64,000 nucleotides of DNA from contig NZ_QZEY01000018.1 of assembly GCF_003594875.1 (NCBI RefSeq), positions 1 through 64,000 on the forward strand. The letters run 5' to 3'. Made by a program: the position numbers and the translations under genes. Shown here in pieces: positions 16,420-26,445 of the stretch. The notes beneath the pieces were generated by a model that saw only the letters and a program-made list of their open reading frames with translations, did no database searches and was not told the DNA's origin. Numbering within the stretch: the stretch's first letter is position 1; each line of letters opens with the position of its first letter. This stretch comes from Bailinhaonella thermotolerans (GTDB lineage Bacteria; Actinomycetota; Actinomycetes; Streptosporangiales; Streptosporangiaceae).

Positions 16420-16818
16420 ATGACGATGACCGACCCGATCGCAGACATGCTGACTCGTCTGCGTAACGCGAACTCGGCCTATCACGACTCCGTGTCGATG
16501 CCGTACTCCAAGATCAAGGCGCACATCGCCGAGATCCTCCAGCAGGAGGGTTACATCCAGGCCTGGAGCGTCGAGGACGCCAAGGTCGGCAAGAACCTCG
16601 TGGTGGAGCTGAAGTTCGGGCCGAGCCGTGAGCGGGCCATCGCGGGCCTGCGCCGGGTTTCCAAGCCCGGTCTGCGGGTTTACGCGAAGAAGGACAATCT
16701 GCCGAAGGTCCTGGGGGGGCTGGGCGTCGCGATCATCTCGACGTCCGCCGGTCTCATGACCGACAAGCAGGCCGGCAAGCGCGGTGTGGGCGGGGAAGTC
16801 CTCGCCTACGTCTGGTAG
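16420..16818 (+). CDS. rpsH: 30S ribosomal protein S8
   Basis: S8, 132 residues, organises the central 16S domain; in E. coli it also represses the spc operon. The ATG at 16420 has GAGGAGGG 9 nt upstream; a second ATG two codons later is less well placed. The C-terminal signature [15 protein letters not shown] is present. Confidence 0.98.
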   Translation: MTMTDPIADMLTRLRNANSAYHDSVSMPYSKIKAHIAEILQQEGYIQAWSVEDAKVGKNLVVELKFGPSRERAIAGLRRVSKPGLRVYAKKDNLPKVLGGLGVAIISTSAGLMTDKQAGKRGVGGEVLAYVW

Positions 16819-16834
16819 AGGGGAGGAACCCAGC

Positions 16835-17374
16835 ATGTCGCGAATCGGACGGCTGCCCATCCCCGTGCCGAGCGGCGTCGATGTAGCCATCGACGGCCGG
16901 AACGTCACCGTCAAGGGACCCAAGGGCACGCTTTCGCACACTGTCGCGGAGCCGATCACCGTGAGCGCCGAGGACGGCACCATCACGGTCGCCCGGCCGA
17001 ACGACGAGAACAAGAACCGTGCGCTGCACGGTCTGTCCCGCACGCTGATCGCCAACATGGTGACCGGTGTGACCGCGGGCTACAGCAAGACGCTCGAGAT
17101 CGTGGGTGTCGGTTACCGCGTCCAGGCCAAGGGCCCGGCGCAGCTCGAGTTCTCGCTCGGGTTCAGCCACCCCGTGATCGTCGACGCTCCTGAAGGCGTC
17201 ACCTTCCGTGTCGAGAAGCCGACCCTGTTCCACGTGGACGGCATCGACAAGCAGAAGGTCGGCGAGGTCGCCGCGAACATCCGCAAGTTGCGCAAGCCCG
17301 ACCCGTACAAGGGCAAGGGCGTGCGTTACCAGGGCGAGGTTGTCCGCCGCAAGGTCGGAAAGGCTGGTAAGTAG
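16835..17374 (+). CDS. rplF: 50S ribosomal protein L6
   Basis: L6, 179 residues, two tandem alpha/beta domains at the factor-binding site. The ATG at 16835 follows GGGGAGG and gives [15 protein letters not shown]. The C-terminal [15 protein letters not shown] motif is intact. rplR starts 2 nt after the stop. Confidence 0.98.
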   Translation: MSRIGRLPIPVPSGVDVAIDGRNVTVKGPKGTLSHTVAEPITVSAEDGTITVARPNDENKNRALHGLSRTLIANMVTGVTAGYSKTLEIVGVGYRVQAKGPAQLEFSLGFSHPVIVDAPEGVTFRVEKPTLFHVDGIDKQKVGEVAANIRKLRKPDPYKGKGVRYQGEVVRRKVGKAGK

Positions 17375-17376
17375 GC

Positions 17377-17760
17377 ATGGCTGGCAAGGTTGCGTACGGC
17401 AAGCAGACTTCGCCGCGCGCCGTCTCGCGCGGCCGGCGTCACCGGCGAGTCCGCAAGAAGGTGTTCGGCTCCTCCGCCCGTCCGCGTCTGGTCGTCACGC
17501 GCTCCACGCGTCACCTGTTCGTCCAGATCGTGGACGACACCCAGGGCCACACGCTGGTGAGCGCGTCCACCATGGACGCCGCGCTGCGCACCGCGGAAGG
17601 CGACAAGACGGCCAAGGCGAAGCAGGTCGGCGAGCTCCTCGCTCAGCGGGCCAAGGACGCCGGGATCACCGCGGTCGTCTTCGACCGTGGCGGAAACCGC
17701 TACGCCGGGCGGATCGCCGCCCTGGCGGACAGCGCCCGTGAAGGTGGGCTGGAGTTCTAG
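17377..17760 (+). CDS. rplR: 50S ribosomal protein L18
   Basis: L18, 127 residues, binds 5S rRNA. The basic N-terminal part ([15 protein letters not shown]) precedes the conserved core [19 protein letters not shown] 13-codon frame fills exactly the space between its stop and rpsE. Confidence 0.98.
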   Translation: MAGKVAYGKQTSPRAVSRGRRHRRVRKKVFGSSARPRLVVTRSTRHLFVQIVDDTQGHTLVSASTMDAALRTAEGDKTAKAKQVGELLAQRAKDAGITAVVFDRGGNRYAGRIAALADSAREGGLEF

Positions 17761-17802
17761 ATGAACAACACCCACACGAGCAATGAGATGAGGAACCACT
17801 GA
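17761..17802 (+). CDS. possible 13-residue leader peptide between rplR and rpsE
   Basis: An ATG directly follows the rplR TAG and opens 13 codons ([13 protein letters not shown]). The TGA overlaps the rpsE ATG (TGATG). The placement suggests it could pass ribosomes from rplR to rpsE. Asn and His codons are unusually frequent for this GC-rich region. I see no strong ribosome binding site of its own, so it may be accidental. Confidence 0.3.
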   Translation: MNNTHTSNEMRNH

Positions 17803-18434
17803 TGGCCGCAGCTCCGCGGCGCGGCGCCGGTGGCGGTGGAGAGCGGCGTGACCGTCGCGACGATCGCCGCGGTGGCGCCGCCGACAAGGGCGTCTCGTAC
17901 ATCGAGCGCGTCGTCAAGATCAACCGAGTGGCCAAGGTCGTCAAGGGCGGTCGGCGCTTCAGCTTCACCGCCCTCGTGATCGTCGGTGACGGCAACGGCA
18001 CCGTCGGCGTCGGGTACGGCAAGGCCAAGGAGGTGCCCGCGGCGATCGCCAAGGGCGTCGAAGAGGCCAAGAAGCACTTCTTCAAGGTGCCGCGCATCCA
18101 GGGCACGATCCCGCACCGCGTGCAGGGTGAGGACGCCGCCGGCGTCGTCCTCCTGCGCCCGGCGTCCGCGGGTACCGGCGTCATCGCCGGTGGTCCGGTG
18201 CGCGCCGTCCTGGAGTGCGCCGGCATCCACGACGTCCTGTCGAAGTCGCTCGGCTCCGACAACCCGATCAACATCGTGCACGCCACCGTCGCGGCGCTGA
18301 AGGGCCTCAACCGCCCCGAGGAGATCGCGGCCCGGCGTGGCCTGCCGATCGAGGACGTCGCCCCGGCCGCCATGCTCAAGGCTCGCGCCGAGGGCCTGGC
18401 CGAGGCCGCGGCGGCCGCGAAGGCGGTGAGCTGA
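17802..18434 (+). CDS. rpsE: 30S ribosomal protein S5
   Basis: S5, 210 residues, a fidelity protein at the mRNA entry. A Gly/Arg-rich actinobacterial N-terminal extension precedes the double-stranded-RNA-binding core. The spectinomycin-contact loop VVKGGRRF has the ordinary sequence. rpmD starts 2 nt after the stop. Confidence 0.98.
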   Translation: MAAAPRRGAGGGGERRDRRDDRRGGAADKGVSYIERVVKINRVAKVVKGGRRFSFTALVIVGDGNGTVGVGYGKAKEVPAAIAKGVEEAKKHFFKVPRIQGTIPHRVQGEDAAGVVLLRPASAGTGVIAGGPVRAVLECAGIHDVLSKSLGSDNPINIVHATVAALKGLNRPEEIAARRGLPIEDVAPAAMLKARAEGLAEAAAAAKAVS

Positions 18435-18436
18435 CC

Positions 18437-18619
18437 ATGGCGCGTCTGAAGATCAAGCAGGTCCGGTCGCAGATCGGCGGCAAGCAGAACCAGCGCGACT
18501 CGCTTCGTTCGCTGGGTCTCAAGCGAATCGGCGACGTCGTCGTCAAGGAGGACCGCCCGGAGATCCGCGGCATGGTCTCCGTGGTGACGCACCTCGTCGT
18601 GGTTGAAGAGGTCGAGTAG
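18437..18619 (+). CDS. rpmD: 50S ribosomal protein L30
   Basis: L30, 60 residues, full length for the small bacterial form ([16 protein letters not shown] to VVEEVE). The ATG lies 2 nt after the rpsE stop. The frame is open for 74 codons further upstream, inside rpsE, and is not used. Confidence 0.97.
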   Translation: MARLKIKQVRSQIGGKQNQRDSLRSLGLKRIGDVVVKEDRPEIRGMVSVVTHLVVVEEVE

Positions 18620-18621
18620 AC

Positions 18622-19077
18622 ATGGCTGAGAACACTCCGCTCCGGGTGCACCACCTGCGGCCGGCCCCGGGCGCCAACAAGGCCAAGACCCGCAAGGGCC
18701 GCGGCGAGGCGTCCAAGGGCAAGACCGCCGGTCGCGGCACCAAGGGCACGAAGGCCCGCAGCACGGTGCCGTTCGGCTTCGAGGGTGGCCAGATGCCCCT
18801 CATCCGCCGGGTGCCCAAGCTCAAGGGCTTCTCGAACGCCCTGTTCAAGACCACCTACCAGGTGGTCAACCTGGACAAGCTGTCCGAGCTGTTCCCGGGC
18901 GGCGGCGACGTGACCGTGGACGAACTGGTCGCGCGCGGCGCCGTACGGAAGAACCAGCCCGTCAAGGTGCTGGGCACCGGCGACATCACCGTCGCGCTGA
19001 ACGTGACGGTGCACGCCTTCTCGGCCTCCGCGAAGGAGAAGATCGCGGCGGCCGGGGGCACGGCCAACGAGCTGTGA
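18622..19077 (+). CDS. rplO: 50S ribosomal protein L15
   Basis: L15, 151 residues. The basic, Gly-rich N-terminal arm ([19 protein letters not shown]) and the FEGGQMPL motif identify it. It precedes secY, as in nearly all bacteria, but here a strong hairpin separates the two. Confidence 0.98.
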   Translation: MAENTPLRVHHLRPAPGANKAKTRKGRGEASKGKTAGRGTKGTKARSTVPFGFEGGQMPLIRRVPKLKGFSNALFKTTYQVVNLDKLSELFPGGGDVTVDELVARGAVRKNQPVKVLGTGDITVALNVTVHAFSASAKEKIAAAGGTANEL

Positions 19078-19083
19078 AATGGT

Positions 19084-19125
19084 GAGCGCAGGGGTTTCCG
19101 CCAGTCGGCGGTCTCCCCTGCGCTC
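19084..19125 (+). terminator. rplO-secY terminator
   Basis: A perfect 11-bp stem, GAGCGCAGGGG at 19084-19094 and its complement at 19115-19125, with a smaller CCGCC/GGCGG helix inside the loop, 6 nt after the rplO stop. Confidence 0.75.
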
Positions 19126-19134
19126 TCATTGCGT

Positions 19135-19140
19135 TAGAGT
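19135..19140 (+). promoter_or_regulatory. possible -10 for secY-adk-map
   Basis: TAGAGT fits TANNNT just after the rplO terminator and 113 nt before secY. The -35 region is poor. A new promoter here would explain why the preceding hairpin does not cut off secY. Confidence 0.35.
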
Positions 19141-19253
19141 GCGCTGGAACGCGGTGCCGCTCGGCGGGCCGCGTTCCGCGTCGTACCAACCCCGATCTGC
19201 CGGATGAACCGGCAGCAGACAGACTTTCGCCGACCAGGCGCGCAGGAGGAGCC

Positions 19254-20570
19254 GTGCTGACCGCGTTCACTCGGGCGTTTCGAACGCCCGACCTGCGCAA
19301 GAAGTTGCTCTTTACTCTGGGCATCATCGCGCTTTTCCGGCTTGGCTCGTTCTTGCCCACGCCGGGTGTCCACGTCTCGAACATCCAGCAGTGTCTGGGC
19401 CAGGTCCAGGCCGGTCCCAACGCCTCGGTCTACAGCCTGATCAACCTCTTCAGCGGTGGGGCGCTGCTCCAGCTCGCGGTCTTCGCGCTGGGCATCATGC
19501 CGTACATCACCGCGAGCATCATCCTGCAGCTGCTCACCGTGGTGATCCCGCGCCTGGAGGCACTGCGCAAGGAAGGCCAGCAGGGCACCGCGAAGATCAC
19601 GCAGTACACGCGGTACCTCACGATCGGGCTGGCGGTCCTGCAGTCCACGGCGTTCATCGCGCTGGCGCGCAGCGGGCAGATGTTCCCGGGCTGCAACCTC
19701 GACATCATGGTCAACGACAGCATCTTCACGCTGGTCGTGATGGTGATCACGATGACCGCCGGCACCTCCGTGATCATGTGGCTGGGTGAGCTGGTCACCG
19801 ACCGCGGCATCGGCAACGGCATGTCGATCCTGATCTTCACCCAGGTCGTCGCGGTATTCCCGGCCGAGCTGGGCCGCATCCTGCAGACCAAGGGCGGCTG
19901 GACCTTCGCGGTCGTCATGATCGTCGGTGTGCTGATGATCGCCGCGGTCGTCTTCGTCGAGCAGGCGCAGCGGCGCGTGCCCGTGCAGTACGCCAAGCGC
20001 ATGGTGGGCCGCCGCATGTACGGCGGCACCTCGACCTACATCCCGCTGAAGGTGAACCAGGCCGGCATCATCCCGGTCATCTTCGCCTCCTCGCTGCTCT
20101 ACCTCCCGCAGCTCGCGATCACGATGTTCGGGGACCAGAAGAACCCGAACGCGGTCGTGTCGTTCATCTCGCGGTACTACTCCAGCGCGAACACCGGGAA
20201 CTGGGTCTACATGCTGACCTTCTTCCTGCTGATCGTCTTCTTCACCTACTTCTACGTGTCGATCACCTTCAACCCCCCCGAAGTCGCCGACAACATGAAG
20301 AAGTATGGTGGCTTCATCCCGGGCATCCGCCCGGGTCGGCCCACGGCCGAGTACCTCAGCTTCGTGCTCAGCAGGCTGACGGCTCCCGGGTCGCTCTATC
20401 TGGGGTTGATCTCCCTGGTGCCGCTGGTCGCCTTGACGCTGGTCGGTGCCAGCCAGAACTTCCCGTTCGGAGGCACGAGCATTCTGATCATCGTCGGTGT
20501 CGGGCTGGACACGGTCAAGCAGATCGAGAGCCAACTCCAGCAACGCAACTATGAGGGTTTCCTGCGGTAG
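19254..20570 (+). CDS. secY: Sec translocon channel protein SecY
   Basis: The pore subunit of the Sec translocon, 438 residues with ten hydrophobic segments. Signatures are [12 protein letters not shown] after the first helix, [12 protein letters not shown] in helix 2 and the cytoplasmic loop [13 protein letters not shown]. The GTG start follows CAGGAGGAGCC. The stop overlaps the adk GTG by one base, the usual secY-adk arrangement. Confidence 0.98.
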   Translation: MLTAFTRAFRTPDLRKKLLFTLGIIALFRLGSFLPTPGVHVSNIQQCLGQVQAGPNASVYSLINLFSGGALLQLAVFALGIMPYITASIILQLLTVVIPRLEALRKEGQQGTAKITQYTRYLTIGLAVLQSTAFIALARSGQMFPGCNLDIMVNDSIFTLVVMVITMTAGTSVIMWLGELVTDRGIGNGMSILIFTQVVAVFPAELGRILQTKGGWTFAVVMIVGVLMIAAVVFVEQAQRRVPVQYAKRMVGRRMYGGTSTYIPLKVNQAGIIPVIFASSLLYLPQLAITMFGDQKNPNAVVSFISRYYSSANTGNWVYMLTFFLLIVFFTYFYVSITFNPPEVADNMKKYGGFIPGIRPGRPTAEYLSFVLSRLTAPGSLYLGLISLVPLVALTLVGASQNFPFGGTSILIIVGVGLDTVKQIESQLQQRNYEGFLR

Positions 20571-21223
20571 TGCGCGTCGTCCTGGTCGGGCCCCCCGGAG
20601 CGGGCAAGGGGACGCAGGCCCAGTTCATCGCATCGCACCTGTCCATCCCGAAAATCTCGACAGGTGACATCTTCCGAGCCAACGTGTCCGGTGGCACCGA
20701 GCTCGGCAAGCTGGCCAAGCAGTACATGGATCGGGGTGACCTCGTCCCCGACGAGGTCACGATCGCCATGGTTCGCGACAGGCTCGGCGAGGAGGACGCC
20801 CGCGAGGGCTTCCTGCTCGACGGCTTCCCGCGCAACGTGCCGCAGGCCGAGATCCTCAAGAAGATGCTCGAGGAGTGGGGCACCAAGCTCGACATCGTCC
20901 TCGAGCTCATCGTGGACAACGACGAGGTCGTGCGCCGCCTCGCCGGCCGCCGCACCTGCCGCTCCTGCGGGAAGGTCTGGCACATGGTGTTCGACCCGCC
21001 GACCGTCGAGGGCGTCTGCGACGCCTGCGGCGGGGAGCTGTTCCAGCGCGACGACGACCGCGAGGAGACCGTCCGGCACCGCCTGGGCGTCTACGAGCGC
21101 GACACGGCGCCGCTGATCTCGTTCTACGCCTCCGAGGGCCTGCTGGTGGGCATCGACGCCACCGGGCCGGTCGAGGAGATCACCGAACGCGCCATGGACG
21201 CCCTGCGCCCGTTCGCGGACTGA
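20570..21223 (+). CDS. adk: adenylate kinase, zinc-LID type
   Basis: Converts AMP + ATP to 2 ADP, 217 residues, long-LID class. The P-loop GPPGAGKGT is at 7-15 and LLDGFPR at 82-88. The LID carries C130, C133, C150 and C153, a structural zinc site that many other bacteria replace with polar residues. It is coupled to secY by a one-base overlap. Confidence 0.98.
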   Translation: MRVVLVGPPGAGKGTQAQFIASHLSIPKISTGDIFRANVSGGTELGKLAKQYMDRGDLVPDEVTIAMVRDRLGEEDAREGFLLDGFPRNVPQAEILKKMLEEWGTKLDIVLELIVDNDEVVRRLAGRRTCRSCGKVWHMVFDPPTVEGVCDACGGELFQRDDDREETVRHRLGVYERDTAPLISFYASEGLLVGIDATGPVEEITERAMDALRPFAD

Positions 21224-21424
21224 TCAGCGCCTCACACGCCACGCCGCGCCACCCCCGCTCCCCGCGGAGGGTGGCGCGGCGCGTTTGGGCCCGCCGTACG
21301 GCGACGCGCCCGCCTTCGGCCCGCGGGCCGTACGCCGGGGGAGGCGGCGCGGCGGCGGGGCCGTACGGCGTGGAGTTTGGAATCTTTGGGTGGGTATTGG
21401 GCGTTTGACTGCTGGAGGTGAATC

Positions 21425-22264
21425 GTGTTCCGGAAGACCAAGTCGGCGATTCAGATCAAGGACGACCAGCAGCTCCAGAAGATGCGGGCGGCCGGTCTCG
21501 TGGTGGGCCGCACGCTGGAGCTGCTGCGCGAGGCCGTGGAGCCGGGGGTGACCCCGCTGGATCTGGACGCCATCGCCGAGCGGGCCATCCGCGACGCGGG
21601 CGCGATTCCCTCGTTCAAGGGGTACCAGGGCTTCCCGGCGACGATCTGCGCGTCGGTGAACGACGAGGTGGTCCACGCCATCCCGACCGACCGCCGCAAG
21701 CTGCGCGAGGGCGACATCATCTCGATCGACTGCGGCGCGATCCTCGAGGGCTGGCACGGCGACGCCGCGATCACCGTGCCCGTCGGCGAGGTGGCCCCGG
21801 AGCTGACCGAGCTGCTGCGGGTGACCGAGGAGTCCCTGTGGCGGGGCATCGCGGCGCTCAAGGTCGGCGGCCGGCTGTCGGACATCGGGCACGCCGTCGA
21901 GACGTACGTCAGGAGCCAGGGGCGGTACGGCATCCCGCAGGAGTACGGCGGGCACGGCATCGGCACCGAGATGCACATGGACCCCTGGATCGCCAACCAC
22001 GGCAAGCCGGGGCGCGGCCCGCGGATGGAGGCGGGGATGTGCTTCGCCGTCGAGCCGATGGTGAACCTGGGGACCGCCACGACCCGCGTGCTGGACGACG
22101 ACTGGACGGTCGTCACCGAGGACGGAAAAGCCTCCGCGCACTTCGAGCACAGCGTCGCCGTGACACATAATGGGCCTTGGGTCCTCACCGCCATCGACGG
22201 CGGCGAGTCCCGACTTGCCGGACTTCTCTCCGCGGGAGTGGGAGGCGATGGCGAACGCTCCTGA
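21425..22264 (+). CDS. map: methionine aminopeptidase, type I
   Basis: Removes the initiator methionine, 279 residues. The five metal ligands are D102, D113, H177, E210 and E241, with H84 as the conserved substrate histidine. The GTG follows CTGGAGGTGAATC. A roughly 25-residue C-terminal extension rich in Gly/Ser overlaps the next gene by 17 nt. The 201-nt gap after adk holds two CCGTACGG palindromes but no obvious promoter. Confidence 0.97.
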   Translation: MFRKTKSAIQIKDDQQLQKMRAAGLVVGRTLELLREAVEPGVTPLDLDAIAERAIRDAGAIPSFKGYQGFPATICASVNDEVVHAIPTDRRKLREGDIISIDCGAILEGWHGDAAITVPVGEVAPELTELLRVTEESLWRGIAALKVGGRLSDIGHAVETYVRSQGRYGIPQEYGGHGIGTEMHMDPWIANHGKPGRGPRMEAGMCFAVEPMVNLGTATTRVLDDDWTVVTEDGKASAHFEHSVAVTHNGPWVLTAIDGGESRLAGLLSAGVGGDGERS

Positions 22265-22673
22265 GATGCGGGCCTCCGACCGCGACCGGGACCGGGTCGC
22301 GGAGGCCCTCCGCGAGCACTGCGCCCAGGGCCGGCTCACCGTGGACGAGTTCCACGAGCGGCTGGAGCACCTCTACCAGGCCAAGACGCTGGGCCAGCTC
22401 GCCGAGATCACGTCGGACCTGCCCGACATCGACCTGCACCAGATGCGGGCGCCCGAGCCGCAGGCCGCCAAGCCCCCCGCCGAGAAGGACTCGGGGATGC
22501 GGGCCGCCTGGGCGAGCTGGGCCTCGGTCACCGCTATCACCACGGCGATCTGGGCGATCATCTGCGTCACCGCCGGCGAGCTGATCTACTTCTGGCCGAT
22601 CTGGGTCGCGGGCCCCTGGGGCGCGGTGCTGCTGGTCGCGTCGATCTTCGGCGAGGGCAGGAAGAAGACCTGA
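22248..22673 (+). CDS. DUF1707 / 2TM-domain membrane protein
   Basis: A 141-residue protein with a DUF1707 domain at about 7-58 (RASDRDRDRVAEALREHCAQG, then VDEFHERLEHLYQAKT), a short linker, and two membrane helices at about 90-110 and 115-134 with the FWPIW motif of 2TM proteins. DUF1707 proteins are abundant in actinobacteria and their function is unknown. I chose the ATG at 22248 because GGGAG lies 9 nt upstream; the frame is open 26 codons further inside map. It overlaps map, so the two are co-transcribed. Confidence 0.85.
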   Translation: MANAPEMRASDRDRDRVAEALREHCAQGRLTVDEFHERLEHLYQAKTLGQLAEITSDLPDIDLHQMRAPEPQAAKPPAEKDSGMRAAWASWASVTAITTAIWAIICVTAGELIYFWPIWVAGPWGAVLLVASIFGEGRKKT

Positions 22674-22684
22674 GCGGACGCCCC

Positions 22685-22705
22685 GCCCGGTCGCGGCGAC
22701 CGGGC
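22685..22705 (+). terminator. terminator after the DUF1707 gene
   Basis: An 8-bp stem, GCCCGGTC at 22685-22692 and GACCGGGC at 22698-22705, with a 5-nt loop, 11 nt after the stop codon. A second 11-bp stem follows at 22761-22771 with 22783-22793. Confidence 0.6.
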
Positions 22706-23058
22706 ACGCGCCGGGCCGGACCTCACCGGGCGCTGACGCGCGTCCGTCCCCGATCGCGTCGCGCGGCCCCGTCCCCTGCGGGCGGGGCCGCGCCCATGCC
22801 GTACGGCGTGAGCCCGCCTGCCGCCGCTCCGGGCTCAGGCCGTACGGCATGGGGCGTCATGGGCGGTAATGGGCGTCCAAGGGCGGGCGCGGCCGGTGTG
22901 GGGCGGCGCCGGGGTGTGTCGGGGCGCGGCTCCGGGCGTGGGGAAGGCGTCGCGCCGCGCTGGGGGCGTACCTCATGAGAGTCGCGAAGGGCATGACGTA
23001 TGCTGTATGGGGAGACACTGACAGCGGCGTTCGCGCTCGGCGCGGCCCACACGCGCGT

Positions 23059-23088
23059 TTCGCATTATCGCGCCGCGTGTCGTACACT
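23059..23088 (+). promoter_or_regulatory. candidate infA promoter
   Basis: TTCGCA (23059-23064), an 18-nt spacer and TACACT (23083-23088) lie 125 nt upstream of infA. A second possible -10, TATGCT, is at 22999-23004 without a good -35. Confidence 0.4.
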
Positions 23089-23213
23089 CCTTTGTCGGCC
23101 CCTATGACCATGCACGCCTCCGTGCCGAACACTGTGTCGATCGCGAGGGCGAGCTGGTGCGGCTGCGTAGTGAGCCGAAGAAACAGACGATCGATCAGTG
23201 AAGCGCGGAGGAC

Positions 23214-23435
23214 ATGCCCAAAAAGGACGGCGCCATCGAGATCGAGGGCACTGTGATCGAGTCTCTCCCGAACGCCATGTTCCGGGTGCAGCTCGATAAC
23301 GGGCACAAGGTCCTGGCCCACATCAGCGGACGGATGCGGATGCACTACATCCGGATTCTTCCCGACGACAGGGTTGTCGTCGAACTGAGCCCGTACGACC
23401 TGAGTCGCGGCCGGATCGTCTACCGGTACAAGTAG
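23214..23435 (+). CDS. infA: translation initiation factor IF-1
   Basis: IF-1, 73 residues, a single OB fold that occupies the ribosomal A site during initiation. Family features are [22 protein letters not shown] and YRYK at the end. It is the usual first gene of the infA-rpmJ-rpsM-rpsK-rpsD-rpoA-rplQ unit. Confidence 0.98.
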   Translation: MPKKDGAIEIEGTVIESLPNAMFRVQLDNGHKVLAHISGRMRMHYIRILPDDRVVVELSPYDLSRGRIVYRYK

Positions 23436-23476
23436 CCGCCCGTCACAGGGCAGCGTCTCACGACGGAATAAGGACA

Positions 23477-23590
23477 ATGAAGGTCAAGCCGAGCGTCAAG
23501 AAGATCTGCGACAAGTGCAAGGTGATCCGCCGGCACGGTCGCGTCATGGTGATCTGCGAGAACCTGCGCCACAAGCAGCGCCAGGGCTGA
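23477..23590 (+). CDS. rpmJ: 50S ribosomal protein L36, zinc form
   Basis: L36, 37 residues ([16 protein letters not shown] to RQRQG-type end). The zinc ligands are C11, C14, C27 and H32. The ATG follows AATAAGGAC. It lies between infA and rpsM, as in most bacteria. Confidence 0.97.
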   Translation: MKVKPSVKKICDKCKVIRRHGRVMVICENLRHKQRQG

Positions 23591-23598
23591 TTCGTGGC

Positions 23599-23685
23599 GG
23601 CCGCCCGCGACGGGCGGCCGGGGATCGCGCCAAGCGGTCATCACAACGTAAGCACGTACCGCAACGCCCGGGGGACACCCCCGGG
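23599..23685 (+). terminator. two hairpins between rpmJ and rpsM
   Basis: A perfect 9-bp stem with a CGA loop (23599-23607 with 23611-23619) and a perfect 8-bp stem with an ACA loop (23667-23674 with 23678-23685) lie in the 176-nt gap. Neither is followed by T residues. They may slow transcription or protect mRNA ends. Confidence 0.45.
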
Positions 23686-23766
23686 AGGACCCCCGGTCGG
23701 AGGCCGGGGCCCGTCTGTGTGAGGGGCGCGGTGCGTAGGACCTCCGCCTTGTAGAAGGAGAAAGCG

Positions 23767-24147
23767 ATGGCACGCCTCGTCGGCGTCGACCTGCCTCGCG
23801 ACAAGCGACTCGAAGTCGCCCTTACGTACATCTTTGGAATCGGCCGCAGCAGCGCTCTGAGGATTCTCAAGGACACCGGCATCTCGGGTGACCTGCGCGT
23901 GCACCAGCTCACGGACGACGAGCTCGTCCCGCTGCGTGACTACATCGAGGCGAATTTCAAGATCGAGGGTGACCTCCGCCGTGAGGTCCAGGCCGACATT
24001 CGCCGCAAGATCGAGATCGGTTGCTACCAGGGCATCCGTCACCGCCGCGGGCTTCCCGTGCACGGTCAGCGCACGCAGACCAACGCGCGCACCCGCAAGG
24101 GCAAGAAGAAGACCGTGGCCGGCAAGAAGAAGCCCGGCAAGAAGTAG
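23767..24147 (+). CDS. rpsM: 30S ribosomal protein S13
   Basis: S13, 126 residues, a 30S head protein contacting the P-site tRNA. It starts [14 protein letters not shown] with AGAAGGAGAAAGCG upstream and ends in a Lys-rich tail. The [19 protein letters not shown] signature is complete. Confidence 0.98.
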   Translation: MARLVGVDLPRDKRLEVALTYIFGIGRSSALRILKDTGISGDLRVHQLTDDELVPLRDYIEANFKIEGDLRREVQADIRRKIEIGCYQGIRHRRGLPVHGQRTQTNARTRKGKKKTVAGKKKPGKK

Positions 24148-24187
24148 TCCGTAGTCGGACCGACGACCTCCAGGAGTTTGGCAACAG

Positions 24188-24592
24188 ATGCCTCCCAAGA
24201 GCCGCCAGGGCGCCCCGAAGAAGGTGCGCCGCAAGGAAAAGAAGAACGTCGCTCACGGGCACGCCCACATCAAGAGCACGTTCAACAACACGATCGTCTC
24301 GATCACCGACCCCAACGGGAACGTGATCTCCTGGGCCAGCGCCGGCCACGTGGGTTTCAAGGGCTCCCGCAAGTCCACCCCGTTCGCCGCCCAGATGGCC
24401 GCCGAGTCGGCCGCCCGCCGCGCCATGGAGCACGGCATGCGCAAGGTCGACGTCTTCGTCAAGGGCCCCGGCTCCGGCCGTGAGACCGCGATCCGCTCGC
24501 TCCAGGCGACGGGTCTTGAGGTCGGGTCCATCCAGGACGTCACGCCCGTTCCGCACAACGGTTGCCGTCCGCCGAAGCGGCGCAGGGTCTGA
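24188..24592 (+). CDS. rpsK: 30S ribosomal protein S11
   Basis: S11, 134 residues, of the 30S platform. Family motifs are [16 protein letters not shown] and [13 protein letters not shown], with the basic end PPKRRRV. The ATG follows CCAGGAG. rpsD follows after 17 nt. Confidence 0.98.
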   Translation: MPPKSRQGAPKKVRRKEKKNVAHGHAHIKSTFNNTIVSITDPNGNVISWASAGHVGFKGSRKSTPFAAQMAAESAARRAMEHGMRKVDVFVKGPGSGRETAIRSLQATGLEVGSIQDVTPVPHNGCRPPKRRRV

Positions 24593-24609
24593 GGGGTAGA
24601 ACTACAACA

Positions 24610-25236
24610 ATGGCGCGTTACACCGGCGCGGACTGCAAGCTTTGCCGCCGCGAGAAGACCAAGCTCTTCCTCAAGGGCTCCAAGTGCGATGGCCCCAAGT
24701 GCCCGATCGAGATCCGGCCTTACCCGCCGGGCGAGCACGGCCGCGGCCGCCCCAAGGAGACCGAGTACCTCCTCCAGCTTCGTGAGAAGCAGAAGGCCCG
24801 CCGCATGTACGGCGTGCTGGAGAAGCAGTTCGCCAACTACTACGAAGAGGCGAACCGCAAGGCCGGCAAGACCGGTGAGAACCTCCTCCAGATCCTGGAG
24901 AGCCGCCTCGACAACGTGGTCTACCGCGCGGGCTTCGCGAAGTCCCGTGACATGGCCCGTCAGCTCGTGCGGCACGGTCACATCACCGTCAACGGCCGCA
25001 AGGTCGACATCCCGTCGGCCCGCGTCCGCGAGCACGACATCATCGAGGTCCGGCAGAAGTCCTGGGAGATGACGCCCTTCGTCGTCGCCCGCGCCGAGGC
25101 CGGCGAGCGTCAGGTTCCGGCGTGGCTCGGCGTCGTCCCCGACAAGATGCGCATCCTCGTGCACCAGCTGCCGGTTCGCCAGCAGATCGACACCCAGGTG
25201 CAGGAGCAGCTGATCGTCGAGCTCTACTCCAAGTAG
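24610..25236 (+). CDS. rpsD: 30S ribosomal protein S4, zinc-binding form
   Basis: S4, 208 residues, a primary 16S binder with an S4 RNA-binding domain at about 97-160. The ATG at 24610 gives [16 protein letters not shown], with C9, C12, C26 and C31 as a zinc site. The frame stays open 16 codons upstream, overlapping rpsK, but conservation starts here. Confidence 0.97.
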   Translation: MARYTGADCKLCRREKTKLFLKGSKCDGPKCPIEIRPYPPGEHGRGRPKETEYLLQLREKQKARRMYGVLEKQFANYYEEANRKAGKTGENLLQILESRLDNVVYRAGFAKSRDMARQLVRHGHITVNGRKVDIPSARVREHDIIEVRQKSWEMTPFVVARAEAGERQVPAWLGVVPDKMRILVHQLPVRQQIDTQVQEQLIVELYSK

Positions 25237-25246
25237 TAGAGCCCCC

Positions 25247-25275
25247 GATGGGGGCCGCGAGCCGCGGCCCCCATC
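25247..25275 (+). terminator. rpsD-rpoA hairpin
   Basis: A perfect 12-bp stem, GATGGGGGCCGC at 25247-25258 and its complement at 25264-25275, with a 5-nt loop, 10 nt after the rpsD stop. rpoA follows 60 nt on, so readthrough or a new promoter is needed. Confidence 0.65.
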
Positions 25276-25335
25276 ACGCACAGTCAGACCGCGGACGTCA
25301 TATAGCGGGCGCCGCGTAACCAGGGGAGAACCCAC

Positions 25336-26352
25336 ATGCTCATCGCCCAGCGACCGACGCTCCTGGAGGAGCAGGTCGACGAGCACCGGTCCCGGTTCGT
25401 CATCGAGCCGCTGGAGCCCGGCTTCGGCTACACCATCGGCAACTCGCTGCGCCGTACGCTGCTGTCGTCCATCCCGGGCGCGGCCGTCACGAGCATCCGC
25501 ATCGAGGGCGTGCTGCACGAGTTCTCGACCGTCCCCGGGGTCAAGGAAGACGTCACCGACATCATCCTGAACCTCAAGGGCCTGGTCGTGTCCTCCGAGC
25601 ACGACGAGCCCGTGGTCATGTACCTCCGCAAGCAGGGTCCCGGCGAGGTCACCGCGGCCGACATCGCGCCGCCCGCGGGCGTCGAGGTGCACAACCCGGA
25701 CCTGCGCATCGCCACGCTGAACGGCAAGGCGAAGCTGGAGATGGAGCTGACCGTCGAGCGCGGTCGCGGCTACGTCTCCGCCGCGCAGAACAAGCAGCCG
25801 GGCCAGGAGATCGGCCGCATCCCGATCGACTCGATCTACTCGCCGGTCATGAAGGTGACCTACAAGGTCGAGGCGACCCGAGTCGAGCAGCGCACCGACT
25901 TCGACCGGCTCATCCTGGACGTCGAGACCAAGCCGGCCATGAAGCCGCGCGACGCCGTGGCCTCCGCCGGCAAGACCCTCGTCGAGCTCTTCGGCCTGGC
26001 CCGCGAGCTCAACGTCGAGGCCGAGGGCATCGACATCGGCCCGTCGCCGACGGACGCCGCTCTCGCGGCCGACCTGGCGCTGCCGATCGAGGAGCTCAAC
26101 CTCACCGTCCGGTCGTACAACTGCCTCAAGCGCGAGGGCATCCACACCGTGGGCGAGCTCGTGGCGCGCAGCGAGCAGGACCTGCTGGACATCCGCAACT
26201 TCGGCGCGAAGTCCATCGAGGAGGTCAAGGCCAAGCTGCACGAGATGAGCCTGGCCCTGAAGGACTCCCCGCCCGGGTTCGACCCGAGCGCCGTCGCCGA
26301 CAACTACGGCGACGAGGACGACTCGCGCTACGCCGAGACCGAGCAGTACTAG
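25336..26352 (+). CDS. rpoA: RNA polymerase alpha subunit
   Basis: The alpha subunit, 338 residues, nucleates RNA polymerase assembly and contacts activators and UP elements. The N-terminal assembly domain (about 1-230) has the [18 protein letters not shown] motif. The C-terminal domain (about 250-315) has [15 protein letters not shown] and [11 protein letters not shown]. The last 25 residues are acidic. RBS GGGGAGAA. Confidence 0.99.
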   Translation: MLIAQRPTLLEEQVDEHRSRFVIEPLEPGFGYTIGNSLRRTLLSSIPGAAVTSIRIEGVLHEFSTVPGVKEDVTDIILNLKGLVVSSEHDEPVVMYLRKQGPGEVTAADIAPPAGVEVHNPDLRIATLNGKAKLEMELTVERGRGYVSAAQNKQPGQEIGRIPIDSIYSPVMKVTYKVEATRVEQRTDFDRLILDVETKPAMKPRDAVASAGKTLVELFGLARELNVEAEGIDIGPSPTDAALAADLALPIEELNLTVRSYNCLKREGIHTVGELVARSEQDLLDIRNFGAKSIEEVKAKLHEMSLALKDSPPGFDPSAVADNYGDEDDSRYAETEQY

Positions 26353-26364
26353 AGACATCTGTAA

Positions 26365-26390
26365 CGGCGGGCCTCCCCATGGGCCCGCCG
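26365..26390 (+). terminator. rpoA-rplQ hairpin
   Basis: A perfect 9-bp stem, CGGCGGGCC at 26365-26373 and its complement at 26382-26390, with an 8-nt loop. It lies inside the operon, so it is probably only a partial terminator or an mRNA stability element. Confidence 0.45.
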
Positions 26391-26445
26391 GCCCGACCCC
26401 GGTACCTGACACGGCCGGGGCGGGTTATCCCACAAGGAGAACGAA

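Larger units (their letters stand above)
22674..23213. other. 540-nt gap before infA
   Basis: No gene is supported here. It holds two GC hairpins (22685-22705 and 22761-22793), two CCGTACGG palindromes near 22800 and 22842, a GC-rich stretch, and then a shift to lower GC with candidate -10 elements. It separates the secY-adk-map unit from the infA-rpmJ-rpsM unit. Confidence 0.6.

Noticed and set aside
22975-23256. A 93-codon frame running into infA
   Set aside because: It ends in another phase inside infA, has an unlikely composition and no ribosome binding site, and covers the region with the infA promoter.
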